A stretch of 64,000 nt of DNA from Mesorhizobium sp. PAMC28654 (GTDB taxonomy: Bacteria > Pseudomonadota > Alphaproteobacteria > Rhizobiales > Rhizobiaceae). The stretch is from contig NZ_CP085135.1 of the NCBI RefSeq assembly GCF_020616515.1, forward strand, positions 5,937,001 to 6,001,000, in the 5' to 3' direction. Each line of letters opens with the position of its first letter. The stretch's first letter is position 1. Made by a program: the position numbers and the translations under genes. Under the pieces are notes generated by a model. That model was given only the letters and a program-made list of their open reading frames with translations, was not told where the DNA came from and did no database searches. Shown piece by piece: positions 1 through 9,431 of the stretch.

Positions 1-40
1 TCAGGAGATCCTGTTTTCCGCGCACCGTCATGTCGTTCAT
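1..40 (-). CDS. 5' end of an unidentified leftward gene (partial)
   Basis: An ATG at position 40 on the minus strand is preceded by a purine-rich GGGAGAGAG ribosome site and opens a frame (MNDMTVRGKQDLL...) that leaves the window after 13 codons. The gene would be divergent from the regulator at 610. Too little protein is visible to name a family. Confidence 0.45.
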   Translation of the reverse strand, partial: MNDMTVRGKQDLL

Positions 41-609
41 CGTCTCTCTCCCATGGCGCCAGCCCACGAGGGGCCACTTGCTTCCCTAGGCATATGGGCA
101 GCCGTCGAGGCCTGTAAATATGATATGTTTTGCCGGTGAAAATGTGCCTTGGCGGCCTGATCCGGGCGGAGAAATCGACGCTCCGCGCGTTGATTTCCGA
201 AGCGAGTCCGCTGGGATTTCGGATATGTCCGATGCCGCCGACTTTCCCCGCCAAGTCCGCCAAAGCCTGAATTGCGACATGCAGGCGCGGCATCGCGGCG
301 CAAAAGCGCTGAAGTGTGCGTGAAACGTCATTTTGCCGGGCGCGCGTGAAGCGGGCAGGTGCGGCTATCCGCAATTTCAAAACGATCGTTATAGTCACAT
401 CAATATGTCGTGGACTTCATATTGCTGGCGACGCCACCGATGACATAGCGTGCTATTTGAAGTCGAATTTCGGTTTCCTGCCAGGCCTGCTTCATCATTT
501 TTTTCGATGTCCGTGAGGCAAAAAGGCATTCGATCTGGCGGAGAACGCCCCGGTCAATCACTGTTGTGGCGGACGCGTGAATGCGGATCGACCGGGGAGA
601 GGGAGCACA
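41..609. other. Divergent intergenic region with no convincing gene
   Basis: About 570 bases separate the leftward partial gene from the regulator at 610. Short reading frames here look like shadows (arginine- and proline-rich, no ribosome sites). The stretch 380-520 is less GC-rich than its surroundings and could hold promoters for both directions. I see no clear palindromic operator or RNA gene. Confidence 0.4.
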
Positions 610-1686
610 ATGGTCCGTATCAACATCGAAGCGACATGGCATTTTACCAGTGAGACGTCGCCGCATTCGATGCGCGTGATCCTGGGCATATTGCGCGAGG
701 TCAAGTCGACCGGCACGCTGGCGACCGCCGCCGAACATACCGGCATGTCCTATCGCCATGCCTGGAACCTGGTCGACCAGTGGTCGGCCTTTTTCGGCGA
801 GCCGCTGGTCGAGCGGCGCCGTGGCAAGGGCACGCAGCTGACGGCGCTGGGCAACAAGCTGGTGTGGGCCGAGCAGCACCTGAAGGCGCGGCTTGGTCCG
901 CAACTGCACAACATCGCGCAGGAACTGGAGATGGAGCTGGCAAGCCTGCTGCCCGACGTGCCGCCGCGCGTGCGGATCCATGCCAGCCACGGCTTCGCGA
1001 TCTCCAAGCTGAGCGACTTCCTGGCCCAGGAGCCGAAAACGGACATCGATGTCCGCTACATGACCAATCAGGCGTCGCTGGAATCGCTGCGCGCGCAGGA
1101 ATGCGAACTCGCCGCCATTCATTTGCCGCATGGCGAGTTGCGCAAGCGCGCGGCGGCCGACTGCAAGCGGTGGCTGGATCCCAGCATCTATTGCGTGCTG
1201 GGCTTCGTCACCCGCGAGATGGGCCTTTTCGTGAAGCGCGGCAACCCGCTGGGCATCACCGGCATCCAGTCGCTGGTCGATTCCGGCATCAGCTTCGTCA
1301 ACCGCGATATCGGCTCGGGCACGCGGCTTCTGTTCGAACAGCTGCTGGCGCAAGGCAAGATCAATTCGGACGGGATCACCGGCTACCAGAATGTCGAGAT
1401 GACCCACGCGGCGGTGGCCGCCCATGTCGCCAGAGGCATGGCCGACACCGGCTTCGGCGTCGAGGCCGCTGCTGTCGAGTTCGACCTCGACTTCGTCCAT
1501 GTCATCACCGAGGACTATTTCTTCCTGTGCCGCAGCAACATCCTGAACTCGCGGCCGGTGGAGCGGCTGCGCGAGATCATCAGTGGCACCGAATACCGCC
1601 GCGCGGTCAACGCGCTGCCCGGCTATGCCGTCTCCGACGCCGGCGTGGTGAAGACCGTGAAGAAGTTCTTCCGCGAGAATTCCTGA
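610..1686 (+). CDS. ModE-type winged-helix regulator with a periplasmic-binding-like sensor domain
   Basis: This 358-residue cytoplasmic transcription factor has an N-terminal LysR/ModE-like winged helix (about residues 15-85; the TAAEHTGMSYRHAWNLV stretch is a recognisable helix-turn-helix). A C-terminal substrate-binding fold follows (about residues 110-340) of the PBP-like type found fused to ModE-like heads; the VNRDIGSGTR motif is typical of it. The ATG at 610 is chosen because it follows a GGGAGAGGGAG ribosome site; an in-frame ATG at 577 lacks one. In this family such proteins often sense oxyanions or small metabolites and control molybdenum-enzyme genes. The ligand here is unknown, and the divergent gene at the window edge is the obvious target. 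Confidence 0.8.
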   Translation: MVRINIEATWHFTSETSPHSMRVILGILREVKSTGTLATAAEHTGMSYRHAWNLVDQWSAFFGEPLVERRRGKGTQLTALGNKLVWAEQHLKARLGPQLHNIAQELEMELASLLPDVPPRVRIHASHGFAISKLSDFLAQEPKTDIDVRYMTNQASLESLRAQECELAAIHLPHGELRKRAAADCKRWLDPSIYCVLGFVTREMGLFVKRGNPLGITGIQSLVDSGISFVNRDIGSGTRLLFEQLLAQGKINSDGITGYQNVEMTHAAVAAHVARGMADTGFGVEAAAVEFDLDFVHVITEDYFFLCRSNILNSRPVERLREIISGTEYRRAVNALPGYAVSDAGVVKTVKKFFRENS

Positions 1687-1942
1687 GCGGGAAGGGGCAC
1701 CGGTCTTCGGAACGATCTTTCGGAGGAAACACCTGCTCGTCGCCCACCCCTGACACACCGCGTGCGCAACCGATGAATGAGGACAGCATGCTGTTTCACC
1801 TTAACTGAAGCTGAACGGCCTCGTTCAGCACGGGTCAAACCGACGGGACTACCATGGCCCGCATGACGTTTGCCGGTCGCCGGCCACGGGAACGGAAACC
1901 GCCGGGCCCCGTTAAGCATCCGCTGATAGAGGACACATCCAC

Positions 1943-3178
1943 ATGAGCAACCGGAATGCACGCGCCGTCACGGCGGGGGGTGCTGTGCTTTTGGCCTGCG
2001 CGGCGCTGTGGGCGGGAACGCACTGGTCCACGGTCACCGCCATCCTCTCCCCAAAACCCTCCGTCGCCAATGCCGCGGCATCGACGGATGCCGGCAAGGT
2101 GCATGTCAGCGTGGTGACCGCCGCCGAGGGCGACATCGACAAGATCATCGCCGGCATCGGCGTCGTCGCACCGCTGCGCACCGTCACCATCCAGAGCCGC
2201 GTCGATGGCGAAGTGACCGCGCTACCCTTCTCGGAAGGCGACATCGTCCACCAGGGCGACATTCTCGCGCAGGTCGATCCGCGCCAGTTCCAGGCAGCGT
2301 TCGCGGGCGCGCAGGCCAAGCAGGCGCAGGACCAGGCCTCGCTCGACAGCGCGCGCTCCGACGCCGACCGCTATTCCGCACTCGCCAAGAAGGACATCAT
2401 CTCGGCCGAGGCCCTCGACCAGAAGACCTCCACGGTCCACCAGCTGGAAGCCGCCATCAAATCCGACCAGGCGGCGGTGGCGAGCGCGCAGGCGCAGCTC
2501 GGCTTCGCCACCATCCGCGCGCCGTTCACCGGGCGTACCGGTTTCCGCAGCGTCGATCTCGGCGGCATGGTCAATTCCGGCTCCACCACCGGCATTGTCA
2601 CCATCACCCAGTTCGATCCGATCGGCGTCGTCTTCGTCGCGCCGGGCGACCGCTTCGGCGAGATCAGGCAGGCGATGAAGGACAATATCGCGACCGTCGA
2701 GGCCCTGTCCACCGATACGCAGACGGTGCTGGCCACCGGCAAGCTCACGCTGATGGACAACAATGTCGATGCCGCCAACGGCTCGATCAAGCTGCGCGCC
2801 ACCTTCGACAATTCGGACGGCAAACTGTGGCCCGGTCTGCCGGTGGCGACCCGGCTGACGGTCGCGGTGCGCCACGGCACCGTGGTTCCCGACGCTGTGC
2901 TGTCGCGCGGTGTCGACGGGCTTTACGCCTATGTCGTCGACGCGCAGGGCAAGGCGCGCCGCCAGGTCGTCGACGTCGATGTCAGCACCGACGGACGGTC
3001 CCTGGTCACCAAGGGTCTCGCCGCCGGCGACCGCATCGTGTCGCAGGGCCGAGAACAGGTCGGCGACGGCACGATGGTCGCGGTGGCGCCAGACGCCGGC
3101 AATGCGCCGGACGCGCCAAAGGCGGACGGCGCCGCGCCGAAGGCGGCCACGACCGTCGCCACGGACGTCGCGCCGTGA
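1943..3178 (+). CDS. RND efflux periplasmic adaptor (membrane fusion protein, HlyD/AcrA type)
   Basis: This 411-residue protein starts with a hydrophobic anchor (about residues 9-28). A biotinyl-lipoyl-like hairpin follows (SRVDGEVTALPFSEGDIVHQG, written as a domain at about residues 80-110). Next come an alanine/glutamine-rich coiled coil (about 110-180), a beta-barrel (about 200-290) and a membrane-proximal domain. It would bridge the inner-membrane RND pump encoded immediately downstream to an outer-membrane channel, which is not present in this window. The Ala/Pro-rich tail after about residue 375 looks disordered. The stop codon overlaps the GTG start of the permease, so the two are translationally coupled. 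Confidence 0.92.
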   Translation: MSNRNARAVTAGGAVLLACAALWAGTHWSTVTAILSPKPSVANAAASTDAGKVHVSVVTAAEGDIDKIIAGIGVVAPLRTVTIQSRVDGEVTALPFSEGDIVHQGDILAQVDPRQFQAAFAGAQAKQAQDQASLDSARSDADRYSALAKKDIISAEALDQKTSTVHQLEAAIKSDQAAVASAQAQLGFATIRAPFTGRTGFRSVDLGGMVNSGSTTGIVTITQFDPIGVVFVAPGDRFGEIRQAMKDNIATVEALSTDTQTVLATGKLTLMDNNVDAANGSIKLRATFDNSDGKLWPGLPVATRLTVAVRHGTVVPDAVLSRGVDGLYAYVVDAQGKARRQVVDVDVSTDGRSLVTKGLAAGDRIVSQGREQVGDGTMVAVAPDAGNAPDAPKADGAAPKAATTVATDVAP

Positions 3179-6100
3179 GCCGGGGCCCGTCCGATCCCTT
3201 CATCCGCAGGCCGGTCGCCACCACGCTGATCATGGTCGGCATATTGCTGATCGGCGTCTTCGCCTATCCAAGGCTTCCCGTCTCGGCACTGCCCGAAATC
3301 GCCTTTCCAACCATCCAGGTCTCGGCGAACCTGCCGGGCGCGGCGCCCGAGACAATGGCGTCCTCCGTCGCGCAGCCGCTGGAGACGCAACTGTCCCAGG
3401 TCAGCGGCGTCACCGAAATGACGTCATCCAGTTCGCTCGGCTCGACACAGATCACCGTGCAGTTCGATCTCGACCGTGACATCGATGCGGCGGGCAGCGA
3501 CATCCAGACGGCCATCAGCGCCGCCAGCGGCCAGCTGCCCAAGGACCTGCCGTCACCGCCGTCATTTCGCAAGGTCAACCCGGCGGACGCGCCGGTGCTG
3601 CAGCTTTCCGCGACCTCCGACAGCATGCCGCTGATCGATGTCGACGAATTCGTCGAAACCCGCGTCGCGCAGCGCATCAGCCAGATCTCCGGCGTCGCCC
3701 AGGTCAATATTGGCGGGCGCCAGAAGCCGGCGATCCGCATCGCCGTCGATCCGGGCAGGCTGGGGGCCGCCGGCATCACGCTGGAGGATGTGCGCACGGC
3801 CATCACCGGGCTCAGCGTCAGCGAGCCGAAAGGCAATCTCGACGACAAGAGCCGCACCTTCCCGATCTACAACAACGACCAGATCACCGACGCCGCCGGC
3901 TGGAGCGACGCGGTCGTGGCCTACCGCAATGGCGGCCCGGTGCGCATCCGCGACATCGGCCAGGCGGTGGACGGGCCCGAAGACGTCAAGATGGCGCACT
4001 GGACCAACGGCAAACGCGGCATCGCCGTCGATGTCTTCCGCCAGCCCGGCGCCAACGTCATCGAAGTGGTCAACCGCATCAAGGCCGAGCTGCCGCGCCT
4101 GCAGGCCTCCTTGCCGCCGTCGATCAAGCTCGACCTCGTCACCGACCGCACCACGACCATCCGCGCCTCGGTCTCCGACGTGCAGTTCACGCTGATGATC
4201 ACCATCGCGCTGGTGGTGCTGGTGATCTTCATCTTCCTGCGCAATCTGCGCGCGACGCTGATCCCGGCGGCGACGCTGCCGCTGGCGCTGCTCGGCGCGC
4301 TGGCGCCGATGTGGCTGTTCGGCTTCAGCCTCGACAATCTGTCGCTGATGGCGCTGGTGGTGGCTGTCGGCTTCGTCGTCGACGACGCCATCGTCATGCT
4401 GGAAAACATCAGCCGCCACATCGAGGCCGGCGAAACGCCGATGCGGGCCGCCTTCAACGGCTCCAAGGAAGTCGGCTTCACCATCGTCTCGATCAGCCTG
4501 TCGCTGGTCGCGGTGCTGATCCCGATCCTGGCCATGGGTGGCATCGTCGGCCGGCTGTTTCGCGAATTCGCGCTGACGCTGACCCTGACGATCGCCATTT
4601 CCACCATCGTCTCGCTGACGCTGACGCCGATGATGGCAGCCTATCTGATCAAGCCGATGGAGGGCCGCCAGCATGGCCGCCTCTATCGCTGGAGCGAACG
4701 CGCCTTCGAGGCGCTGCAGAATGCCTATGGGCGCGGGCTCGACGTGGTGCTTCGCCATCAGGTGGCGACGCTCATCGTGTTCCTGGCGACGGTCGCCGCC
4801 ACCGCATGGTTGTTCATCGTCATTCCCAAGGGCTTCTTCCCCGAGCAGGACACCGGCTTCATCAACGGCCTGTCACAGGCCTCGCCTGATGTCTCCTACG
4901 CGGAGATGGTCAAGCTGCAGGAGAAGGTCAGCGCCGTGGTGCTGAAAGACCCGGCCGTCTACAGCGTGTTCATGGATGTCGGCGGCGGCAATGGCGGCAA
5001 CGCGCTGAACCAGGGCCATGTCAACATCACGCTGAAGCCGAAGAACCAGCGCGATGCCTCGGCGCAGGAGGTGATCGCGCGGCTGCGCGCCGCGCTGGTG
5101 CCGGTACAGGGCATCCAGCTGTTCATGCAGGCGGCGCAGGACATCAACATCGGCGCCCGCCCGGCCAAGACGCAGTACCAGTACACGCTGGAGGACAGCG
5201 ACATAGACGAGCTCGGTGCATGGTCACCCAAGGTGGTGGGGGCGCTGAAGAAACTGCCCGAGCTTGCCGATGTCGCCAGCGACCAGCAGCAGCAGGCGCC
5301 GACGCTGATGCTGACCATCGACCGAGCGGCGGCCTCGCTGTTCGGCGTCGCGCCCGACACCATTGACCAGACACTCTACGACGCCTTCGGCCAGCGCCAG
5401 GTGGCGCAATACACGACGCAGACCGACACGTTCCATGTCGTGCTGGAAGTGCTGCCCGGCCTGCAGCAGGATGTCGCGACGCTGGAGCGGCTGTCGGTGA
5501 AGTCGGCATCGGGCACGCTGGTGCCGCTGGCCAATGTCGCGCACTGGACGACGCGGGGCGTGGCGCCCGTTTCGATCAACCACCAGGGTCAGTTCCCGGC
5601 GGTGACGGTGTCGTTCAACCTGGCGCCCAACGTGGCGCTGGGCGATGCGACCAACGCCATCCAGCAGGCGATGACGGCGCTGAAGCCGCCGGCCTCGCTG
5701 GAAGGATCCTTCGCCGGCAGCGCCAAGGCGTTCGAGGACTCGCTGTCAACCGTGCCGCTTTTGATCGGCGCCTCGCTGATCGTGGTCTATCTCATCCTGG
5801 GCGTGCTCTATGAGAGTTTCATCCACCCGCTCACCATCCTGTCGACCTTGCCGTCGGCGGCGCTTGGCGCGCTGATCGCGCTGATGCTGGCCGGGTTCGA
5901 TTTCGGCCTGGTGGCGATGATCGGCGTCATCCTGCTGATCGGCATCGTCAAGAAGAACGGCATCATGCTGGTCGACTTCGCCACGAAGGCGGAGGCCGAC
6001 CAGGGGCTGACCAGCGAGGCGGCGATCAAGCAGGCGGCGCTGATGCGGTTCCGGCCGATCCTGATGACGACGATGGCGGCAATGCTGGGCGGCGTGCCGC

Positions 6101-6309
6101 TGATGCTCGGCCACGGCGCAGGCTCCGAGCTGCGCCAGCCGCTGGGCTACGCCATCGTCGGCGGGCTCATCGTCAGCCAGGTGCTGACGCTGTTCACCAC
6201 GCCGGTCGTCTATGTACTGCTGGACCGGCTGTCGCGGCGCTTCACCCCGTTCAAGGCGGGGCGCGAAGCCAAACGAGGCGCGGCCCCGGCTTCGGCGGCA
6301 GAGGCTTGA
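3175..6309 (+). CDS. RND multidrug efflux permease (AcrB/MexB-like, HAE1 type)
   Basis: This is a 1,044-residue inner-membrane proton antiporter with the normal length and twelve-helix, two-repeat design of AcrB-type pumps. The N-terminal signature DPFIRRPVAT is at residues 7-16. The proton-relay aspartates D403-D404 lie in TM4 within FVVDDAIVMLEN, and the relay lysine lies in TM10 (GIVKKNGIM, K926/K927). I start it at the GTG at 3175, which overlaps the adaptor stop by four bases (GTGA); the frame also runs upstream through the adaptor gene, but only as a shadow. It should export hydrophobic or amphiphilic compounds together with the adaptor. Substrate cannot be inferred from sequence alone. 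Confidence 0.93.
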   Translation: MSRGPSDPFIRRPVATTLIMVGILLIGVFAYPRLPVSALPEIAFPTIQVSANLPGAAPETMASSVAQPLETQLSQVSGVTEMTSSSSLGSTQITVQFDLDRDIDAAGSDIQTAISAASGQLPKDLPSPPSFRKVNPADAPVLQLSATSDSMPLIDVDEFVETRVAQRISQISGVAQVNIGGRQKPAIRIAVDPGRLGAAGITLEDVRTAITGLSVSEPKGNLDDKSRTFPIYNNDQITDAAGWSDAVVAYRNGGPVRIRDIGQAVDGPEDVKMAHWTNGKRGIAVDVFRQPGANVIEVVNRIKAELPRLQASLPPSIKLDLVTDRTTTIRASVSDVQFTLMITIALVVLVIFIFLRNLRATLIPAATLPLALLGALAPMWLFGFSLDNLSLMALVVAVGFVVDDAIVMLENISRHIEAGETPMRAAFNGSKEVGFTIVSISLSLVAVLIPILAMGGIVGRLFREFALTLTLTIAISTIVSLTLTPMMAAYLIKPMEGRQHGRLYRWSERAFEALQNAYGRGLDVVLRHQVATLIVFLATVAATAWLFIVIPKGFFPEQDTGFINGLSQASPDVSYAEMVKLQEKVSAVVLKDPAVYSVFMDVGGGNGGNALNQGHVNITLKPKNQRDASAQEVIARLRAALVPVQGIQLFMQAAQDINIGARPAKTQYQYTLEDSDIDELGAWSPKVVGALKKLPELADVASDQQQQAPTLMLTIDRAAASLFGVAPDTIDQTLYDAFGQRQVAQYTTQTDTFHVVLEVLPGLQQDVATLERLSVKSASGTLVPLANVAHWTTRGVAPVSINHQGQFPAVTVSFNLAPNVALGDATNAIQQAMTALKPPASLEGSFAGSAKAFEDSLSTVPLLIGASLIVVYLILGVLYESFIHPLTILSTLPSAALGALIALMLAGFDFGLVAMIGVILLIGIVKKNGIMLVDFATKAEADQGLTSEAAIKQAALMRFRPILMTTMAAMLGGVPLMLGHGAGSELRQPLGYAIVGGLIVSQVLTLFTTPVVYVLLDRLSRRFTPFKAGREAKRGAAPASAAEA

Positions 6310-6334
6310 TCTGGTTGGCCGGCGCGAAGCGCCG

Positions 6335-6718
6335 TCACTGGCCAACGACAGGCTTTTTCCCAGAAGGCGTGCCGTCGGGGTTCATGCCGTAGCGGCGATA
6401 GAGCGTCTGTTCGTCACGGGCCAGTTGGGCATCCATGCGCGCGTTGGCGCTTTTCGCCATGGCGTTGCGCGCGGCCATAGCGACTGGGGCTTTGACGATG
6501 TTGGAAATGCCTGTCGGATCGGCGGACGCCGCGATGCTTGTCGCGCCTTGAACAGTACCGAAGGCTGCTGCTTCAGCGTTCAGCTGCTTTTCCAGGGCTC
6601 GCGTTTCGCCTGAAAAATTCTCTCCCTGAAAACTGGATTGAGGACTCTGGCATGCAGCCAGCCCGAATGCTGCAAGTGATGCGAGAGCAAAACGAATGAA
6701 ATAGCGGTTCCAATGCAT
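6335..6718 (-). CDS. Small predicted lipoprotein, function unknown
   Basis: Taken from the ATG at 6718, this is a 127-residue protein with a lipoprotein signal peptide: Arg near the N terminus, a hydrophobic core, and the lipobox LAAC at about residues 18-21. The mature part is Ala/Asn-rich and ends in a basic, Gly/Pro-rich tail (YRRYGMNPDGTPSGKK). It would sit in the periplasm anchored to a membrane. An in-frame ATG twelve codons upstream is possible but makes a poorer signal peptide. It lies just upstream in reading direction of nothing recognisable and is followed by the convergent RND gene. Confidence 0.7.
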   Translation of the reverse strand: MHWNRYFIRFALASLAAFGLAACQSPQSSFQGENFSGETRALEKQLNAEAAAFGTVQGATSIAASADPTGISNIVKAPVAMAARNAMAKSANARMDAQLARDEQTLYRRYGMNPDGTPSGKKPVVGQ

Positions 6719-6846
6719 CTCCAGATTACCTTGAAGTTTGATGAGATCATCCATCCGGGCGGCGCCTGAAGCGCGCCGGCCTTTAAGTCTTTGTTTTTAT
6801 GCATGTCGGTGTCCCAAAACCGCCGCGCACTTTTGGGCGACATGCA

Positions 6847-7215
6847 TTAGCAGGCGACCCGGGAGTGTCCCTGGTTTCGTATCGCCATGCCGTTGACCGG
6901 GCCCATCGCGCGCGTCGCCAATGCGCCGCCCGGTCCGGCGAAACCGACAGCGGCCATTCCGGCTTTCGTCGCCATGTTTGCCGCCTGCGTGGCCCTGGAA
7001 TGCGCCTGCAACTGATCGATGCACGATTGCGCGGCGGCATAGCCCTTGGCGCGTTCTTTATCTTGCGATGTGGCACCGGGACGGCTGGCCGCAATCTCCG
7101 CGGCCGCCTGGCGGCCGGCCATGTCGGCGCGCAACGCACTCATGCGCGCATCGCCGCTGCTGCAGCCGGCGCAAAGGAGGCAGAGCAGGGCAGCAAAAAA
7201 CCATCTTGCCTTCAT
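6847..7215 (-). CDS. Small predicted lipoprotein with glycine-rich C terminus
   Basis: The ATG at 7215 opens a 122-residue protein beginning MKARWFF, followed by a leucine-rich core and the lipobox CAGC at about residues 15-18. That is a clear class II signal peptide; the longer frame extending to 7377 is not needed. The mature part has an Ala-rich helical stretch and a Gly/Ala hydrophobic segment (AGMAAVGFAGPGGALA) that could lie in or against the membrane. With the lipoprotein at 6335-6718 it forms a two-gene leftward set of unknown function. Confidence 0.7.
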   Translation of the reverse strand: MKARWFFAALLCLLCAGCSSGDARMSALRADMAGRQAAAEIAASRPGATSQDKERAKGYAAAQSCIDQLQAHSRATQAANMATKAGMAAVGFAGPGGALATRAMGPVNGMAIRNQGHSRVAC

Positions 7216-7745
7216 GGTTGGACATACCCTTCTCATCGTTTGTTTCGAACCATCGGGTGATGTCGCCGTTGCCGGCGGATTTTTTGGTCCGTCCGAAGTT
7301 TCAGAGCGCCAGCCCTGGCAAAGATGCGCGAGCCGGAAGCGCGCCCGACAGCGCCGAGTGGCGTTCCGGCAGGGCAAGCGCGATCATCGACGCCCCGGCC
7401 AGAGGCGATTTCGCATGCCGAAGACGCGTCCTGGTCGCCGATCCCAAAGGATTGAAAGTTCCGTCCTGCAATTCCATGCTCCCGATTTGGCCGACAAAGC
7501 TCCGCCGGCAACAGGCACGCGAGCGCCCGAAGGACGCTGCGCTCCCGCCGTGAGGCGAGCGCGATGCCGGCTGACCAATAGCGAAGCCTCGCGGCGTGCC
7601 GAAGAGGCAATTAGCTACAATTCTTCTGCTATTCTTCTTGCTTGTTCGTCACGCCGACAAAGCGGCGCGCGGTTAATCCCCAGCCTCACTTTTGCGCAAT
7701 GTCTTCCCAGGCTATTCTGAATACCTTGTGGTGGAGATTTGCGGC
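7216..7745. other. Long divergent intergenic region; possible 58-codon leftward reading frame
   Basis: About 530 bases separate the lipoprotein gene from the reductase gene. A leftward frame at 7477-7301 (58 residues, starting MELQDGTFNP, with a GGGAGC ribosome-like site) is open, but its composition is not distinctive enough to call it. The segment 7590-7660 is AT-richer and probably carries the rightward promoter. Confidence 0.35.
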
Positions 7746-8276
7746 ATGGCGAAACTCGTCTTTGGAATGAACCAGTCACTGGACGGCTATGTCGACCACC
7801 AGGAAATGTCGACAGGTCCCGTTCTTTTCCGCCACTGGATAGAGCATGTGCGTGGCCTTGCGGCCAGCGTGTACGGTCGCCGCATGTACGAGATCATGCG
7901 CTATTGGGACGAAGACCGCGCCGAGTGGAGTGCGGAGCAACGCGAGTTCGCGGCGGCGTGGCGGCGCCAACCGAAGTGGGTGGTGTCGCGCTCGCTGACG
8001 TCCGTCGGCCCCAACGCCACGCTTGTCCAGCATGACATCGAGGCGGTGATACGTGGCCTGCGGGATCGACTCGCAGGCGAGATTGCCGTTTCCGGACCAG
8101 ATCTGGCTCGAAGCCTGACCGACCTCGGTCTTGTCGATGAGTACCGGCTCTATTTGCACCCCGTGGTGCTTGGCCGCGGCAAGCCATTCTTCGCCGGCCC
8201 GCGGCCGCCGCTGCGCCTTGTCTCAACAGACCACATCGGCGAGGACGTGATCAGGTTGACTTACGTTCCTGCTTGA
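7746..8276 (+). CDS. Dihydrofolate reductase-family protein (RibD C-terminal fold)
   Basis: This 176-residue cytoplasmic protein spans a single RibD_C/bacterial DHFR-like domain. The N-terminal strand-loop MAKLVFGMNQSLDGYV is the family hallmark. The nucleotide-binding segment EIAVSGPDLARSLTDLGLVDEY and the end-of-domain LHPVVLGRGKPFF are also typical. Such proteins are NAD(P)H-dependent reductases of uncertain substrate, common in soil bacteria. The ATG at 7746 is preferred over the upstream frame start because the conserved domain begins directly there and GGTGGAG lies upstream. Confidence 0.88.
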   Translation: MAKLVFGMNQSLDGYVDHQEMSTGPVLFRHWIEHVRGLAASVYGRRMYEIMRYWDEDRAEWSAEQREFAAAWRRQPKWVVSRSLTSVGPNATLVQHDIEAVIRGLRDRLAGEIAVSGPDLARSLTDLGLVDEYRLYLHPVVLGRGKPFFAGPRPPLRLVSTDHIGEDVIRLTYVPA

Positions 8277-8370
8277 CGCCGATCTCACCAATCCAGGAGA
8301 CCCCGGGAAAAGTACAACAGGCTGTTGCAACCGCTCCCGGTCAAAACATAAAGTGATTTATTCTGGCGAT

Positions 8371-8383
8371 ATCGAATTTCGAT
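8371..8383. promoter_or_regulatory. Perfect 6-bp inverted repeat upstream of the MarR-like gene
   Basis: ATCGAA-T-TTCGAT is a perfect palindrome within an AT-rich stretch about 40 bases before the start codon at 8421. Its place suggests a promoter-overlapping operator, possibly for autoregulation by the MarR-like protein. This is inference from position only. Confidence 0.4.
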
Positions 8384-8420
8384 CTTATGGAAGGTATTGG
8401 ATTACGGAAGATATTGGCTC

Positions 8421-8927
8421 ATGAAAAATACTGACAGTGCGATCAGTCCCGCGGAGATATTGAATAACGTTCTCTCTATCGACCGGCACGCGGAAGTCGC
8501 TCTCGATCCGGAGCAGCGCGCGCTGCTGGCGTCGGATGTGTCCTGGCTGGAATACCGGGCCGAGTTTCGCCGGCAAATGATCAAGGGTGGGTTTCTCAAG
8601 CATCCCTGGCGAAGCATATTCGAAGCCGACATGATCTTCACCCTGATCGGCCACAAATGGTTGCAGGGCGAGATACTGACGCTGAAACAGGTGGCAACCT
8701 ACTTCAAGGCTTTCGCCAGCGACGTCACGATCAGCCGGCACATTGATGACATGGTGGCTGCCGGCACGCTGGTCCGTATCCCTGATCCCAAGGATCGCCG
8801 GCGCCTGCTTTTGATGCCGACACAGCGTCTCTTCGAGATCGGCCGGATCTTCCTGCAGGCGCGCAAGGAAATCGCCCGCAAGCATGGTTACGTCTACGAT
8901 CCCGCGCGAGCGAGCGCGCAACAATAG
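8421..8927 (+). CDS. MarR-like winged-helix transcriptional regulator
   Basis: This 168-residue protein has a central winged-helix region (about residues 75-140). A recognition helix region (LKQVATYFKAFASDVTISRHIDDMVAAG) is followed by the wing sequence IPDPKDRRRLLLMPT, whose D-x-R-R-R pattern is characteristic of MarR-type wings. The start at 8421 has GGAAG upstream; an alternative start lies eight codons earlier. A 13-base palindrome upstream may be its own operator. The effector and target are unknown. An inverted repeat (TCAAAC...GTTTGA, 8931-8955) just after the gene could end the transcript or control the next gene. Confidence 0.75.
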   Translation: MKNTDSAISPAEILNNVLSIDRHAEVALDPEQRALLASDVSWLEYRAEFRRQMIKGGFLKHPWRSIFEADMIFTLIGHKWLQGEILTLKQVATYFKAFASDVTISRHIDDMVAAGTLVRIPDPKDRRRLLLMPTQRLFEIGRIFLQARKEIARKHGYVYDPARASAQQ

Positions 8928-9008
8928 CCGTCAAACTGTAATCAATCCGGTTTGAACTGCAGTATCGTTGCCAATAGCACGACTTGGTCCAGCAACAAGG
9001 AACAGGTC

Positions 9009-9431
9009 ATGTTGAAACGTCTATTTGCATGCGCACTCATCTTCGCCACCATCATTCCCACCACGGCGACCATGGCCGACGATGTCGGCCTGTCGGCGGC
9101 GGAGAGGGCCGCGAACAAGAAAGCCTATGCCAGGCAAAAGGCACTGGGACTGGCGGACCAGCCGCGCGGTCGCGGCGCGCAAAAGGCCCAGAAGCAGGAA
9201 GCCCGCAATGGCAAGCAGGTGCAGCGCAACGGCCAGAAATGCGCCGAGGCCACAAAGAACGCCCAGGCAACGGCGACCGGAACCGCCGTCCTTTCGAGCG
9301 TCATCGGACTGATCCCATTTGGCGGATCCGCATCCGGCATCGCCGGTGCTGCCGCCGGCGCCGGTGCTGCGGTGGTCGGCGAAGCCGCGCGCCAGAAGTC
9401 CACGGCAACGATGCAGGAAGAATGCATGTGA
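9009..9431 (+). CDS. Secreted glycine/alanine-rich protein of unknown function
   Basis: This 140-residue protein has a cleavable signal peptide (MLKRLFACALIF...TATMA, cut at about residue 22). A charged, Lys/Gln/Arg-rich middle follows, then a Gly/Ala-rich hydrophobic segment (about residues 90-125) of the type that inserts into membranes in small rhizobial proteins. Two cysteines (in QKCAE and near the C terminus, EECM) could form a disulphide. The start is fixed by AAGGAACAG upstream. It is followed by a weak hairpin plus T-run (GACCA-gat-TGGTC-TTTT, 9536-9552). Confidence 0.7.
   Translation: MLKRLFACALIFATIIPTTATMADDVGLSAAERAANKKAYARQKALGLADQPRGRGAQKAQKQEARNGKQVQRNGQKCAEATKNAQATATGTAVLSSVIGLIPFGGSASGIAGAAAGAGAAVVGEAARQKSTATMQEECM

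Noticed and set aside
400-1758. 452-residue leftward open frame opposite the ModE-like regulator
   Set aside because: It is an antisense shadow of a high-GC gene: His/Arg/Gln-rich translation, no domain, no ribosome site. The rightward frame has clear regulator domains.
2008-3174. Extended N terminus for the RND permease (1,433 residues in total)
   Set aside because: The upstream part is an out-of-frame reading of the adaptor gene; the GTG at 3175 gives the normal permease length.
7301-7477. 58-codon leftward frame MELQDGTFNP...
   Set aside because: Open with a fair ribosome-like site, but composition is not distinctive and overlapping frames are also open; left uncalled.
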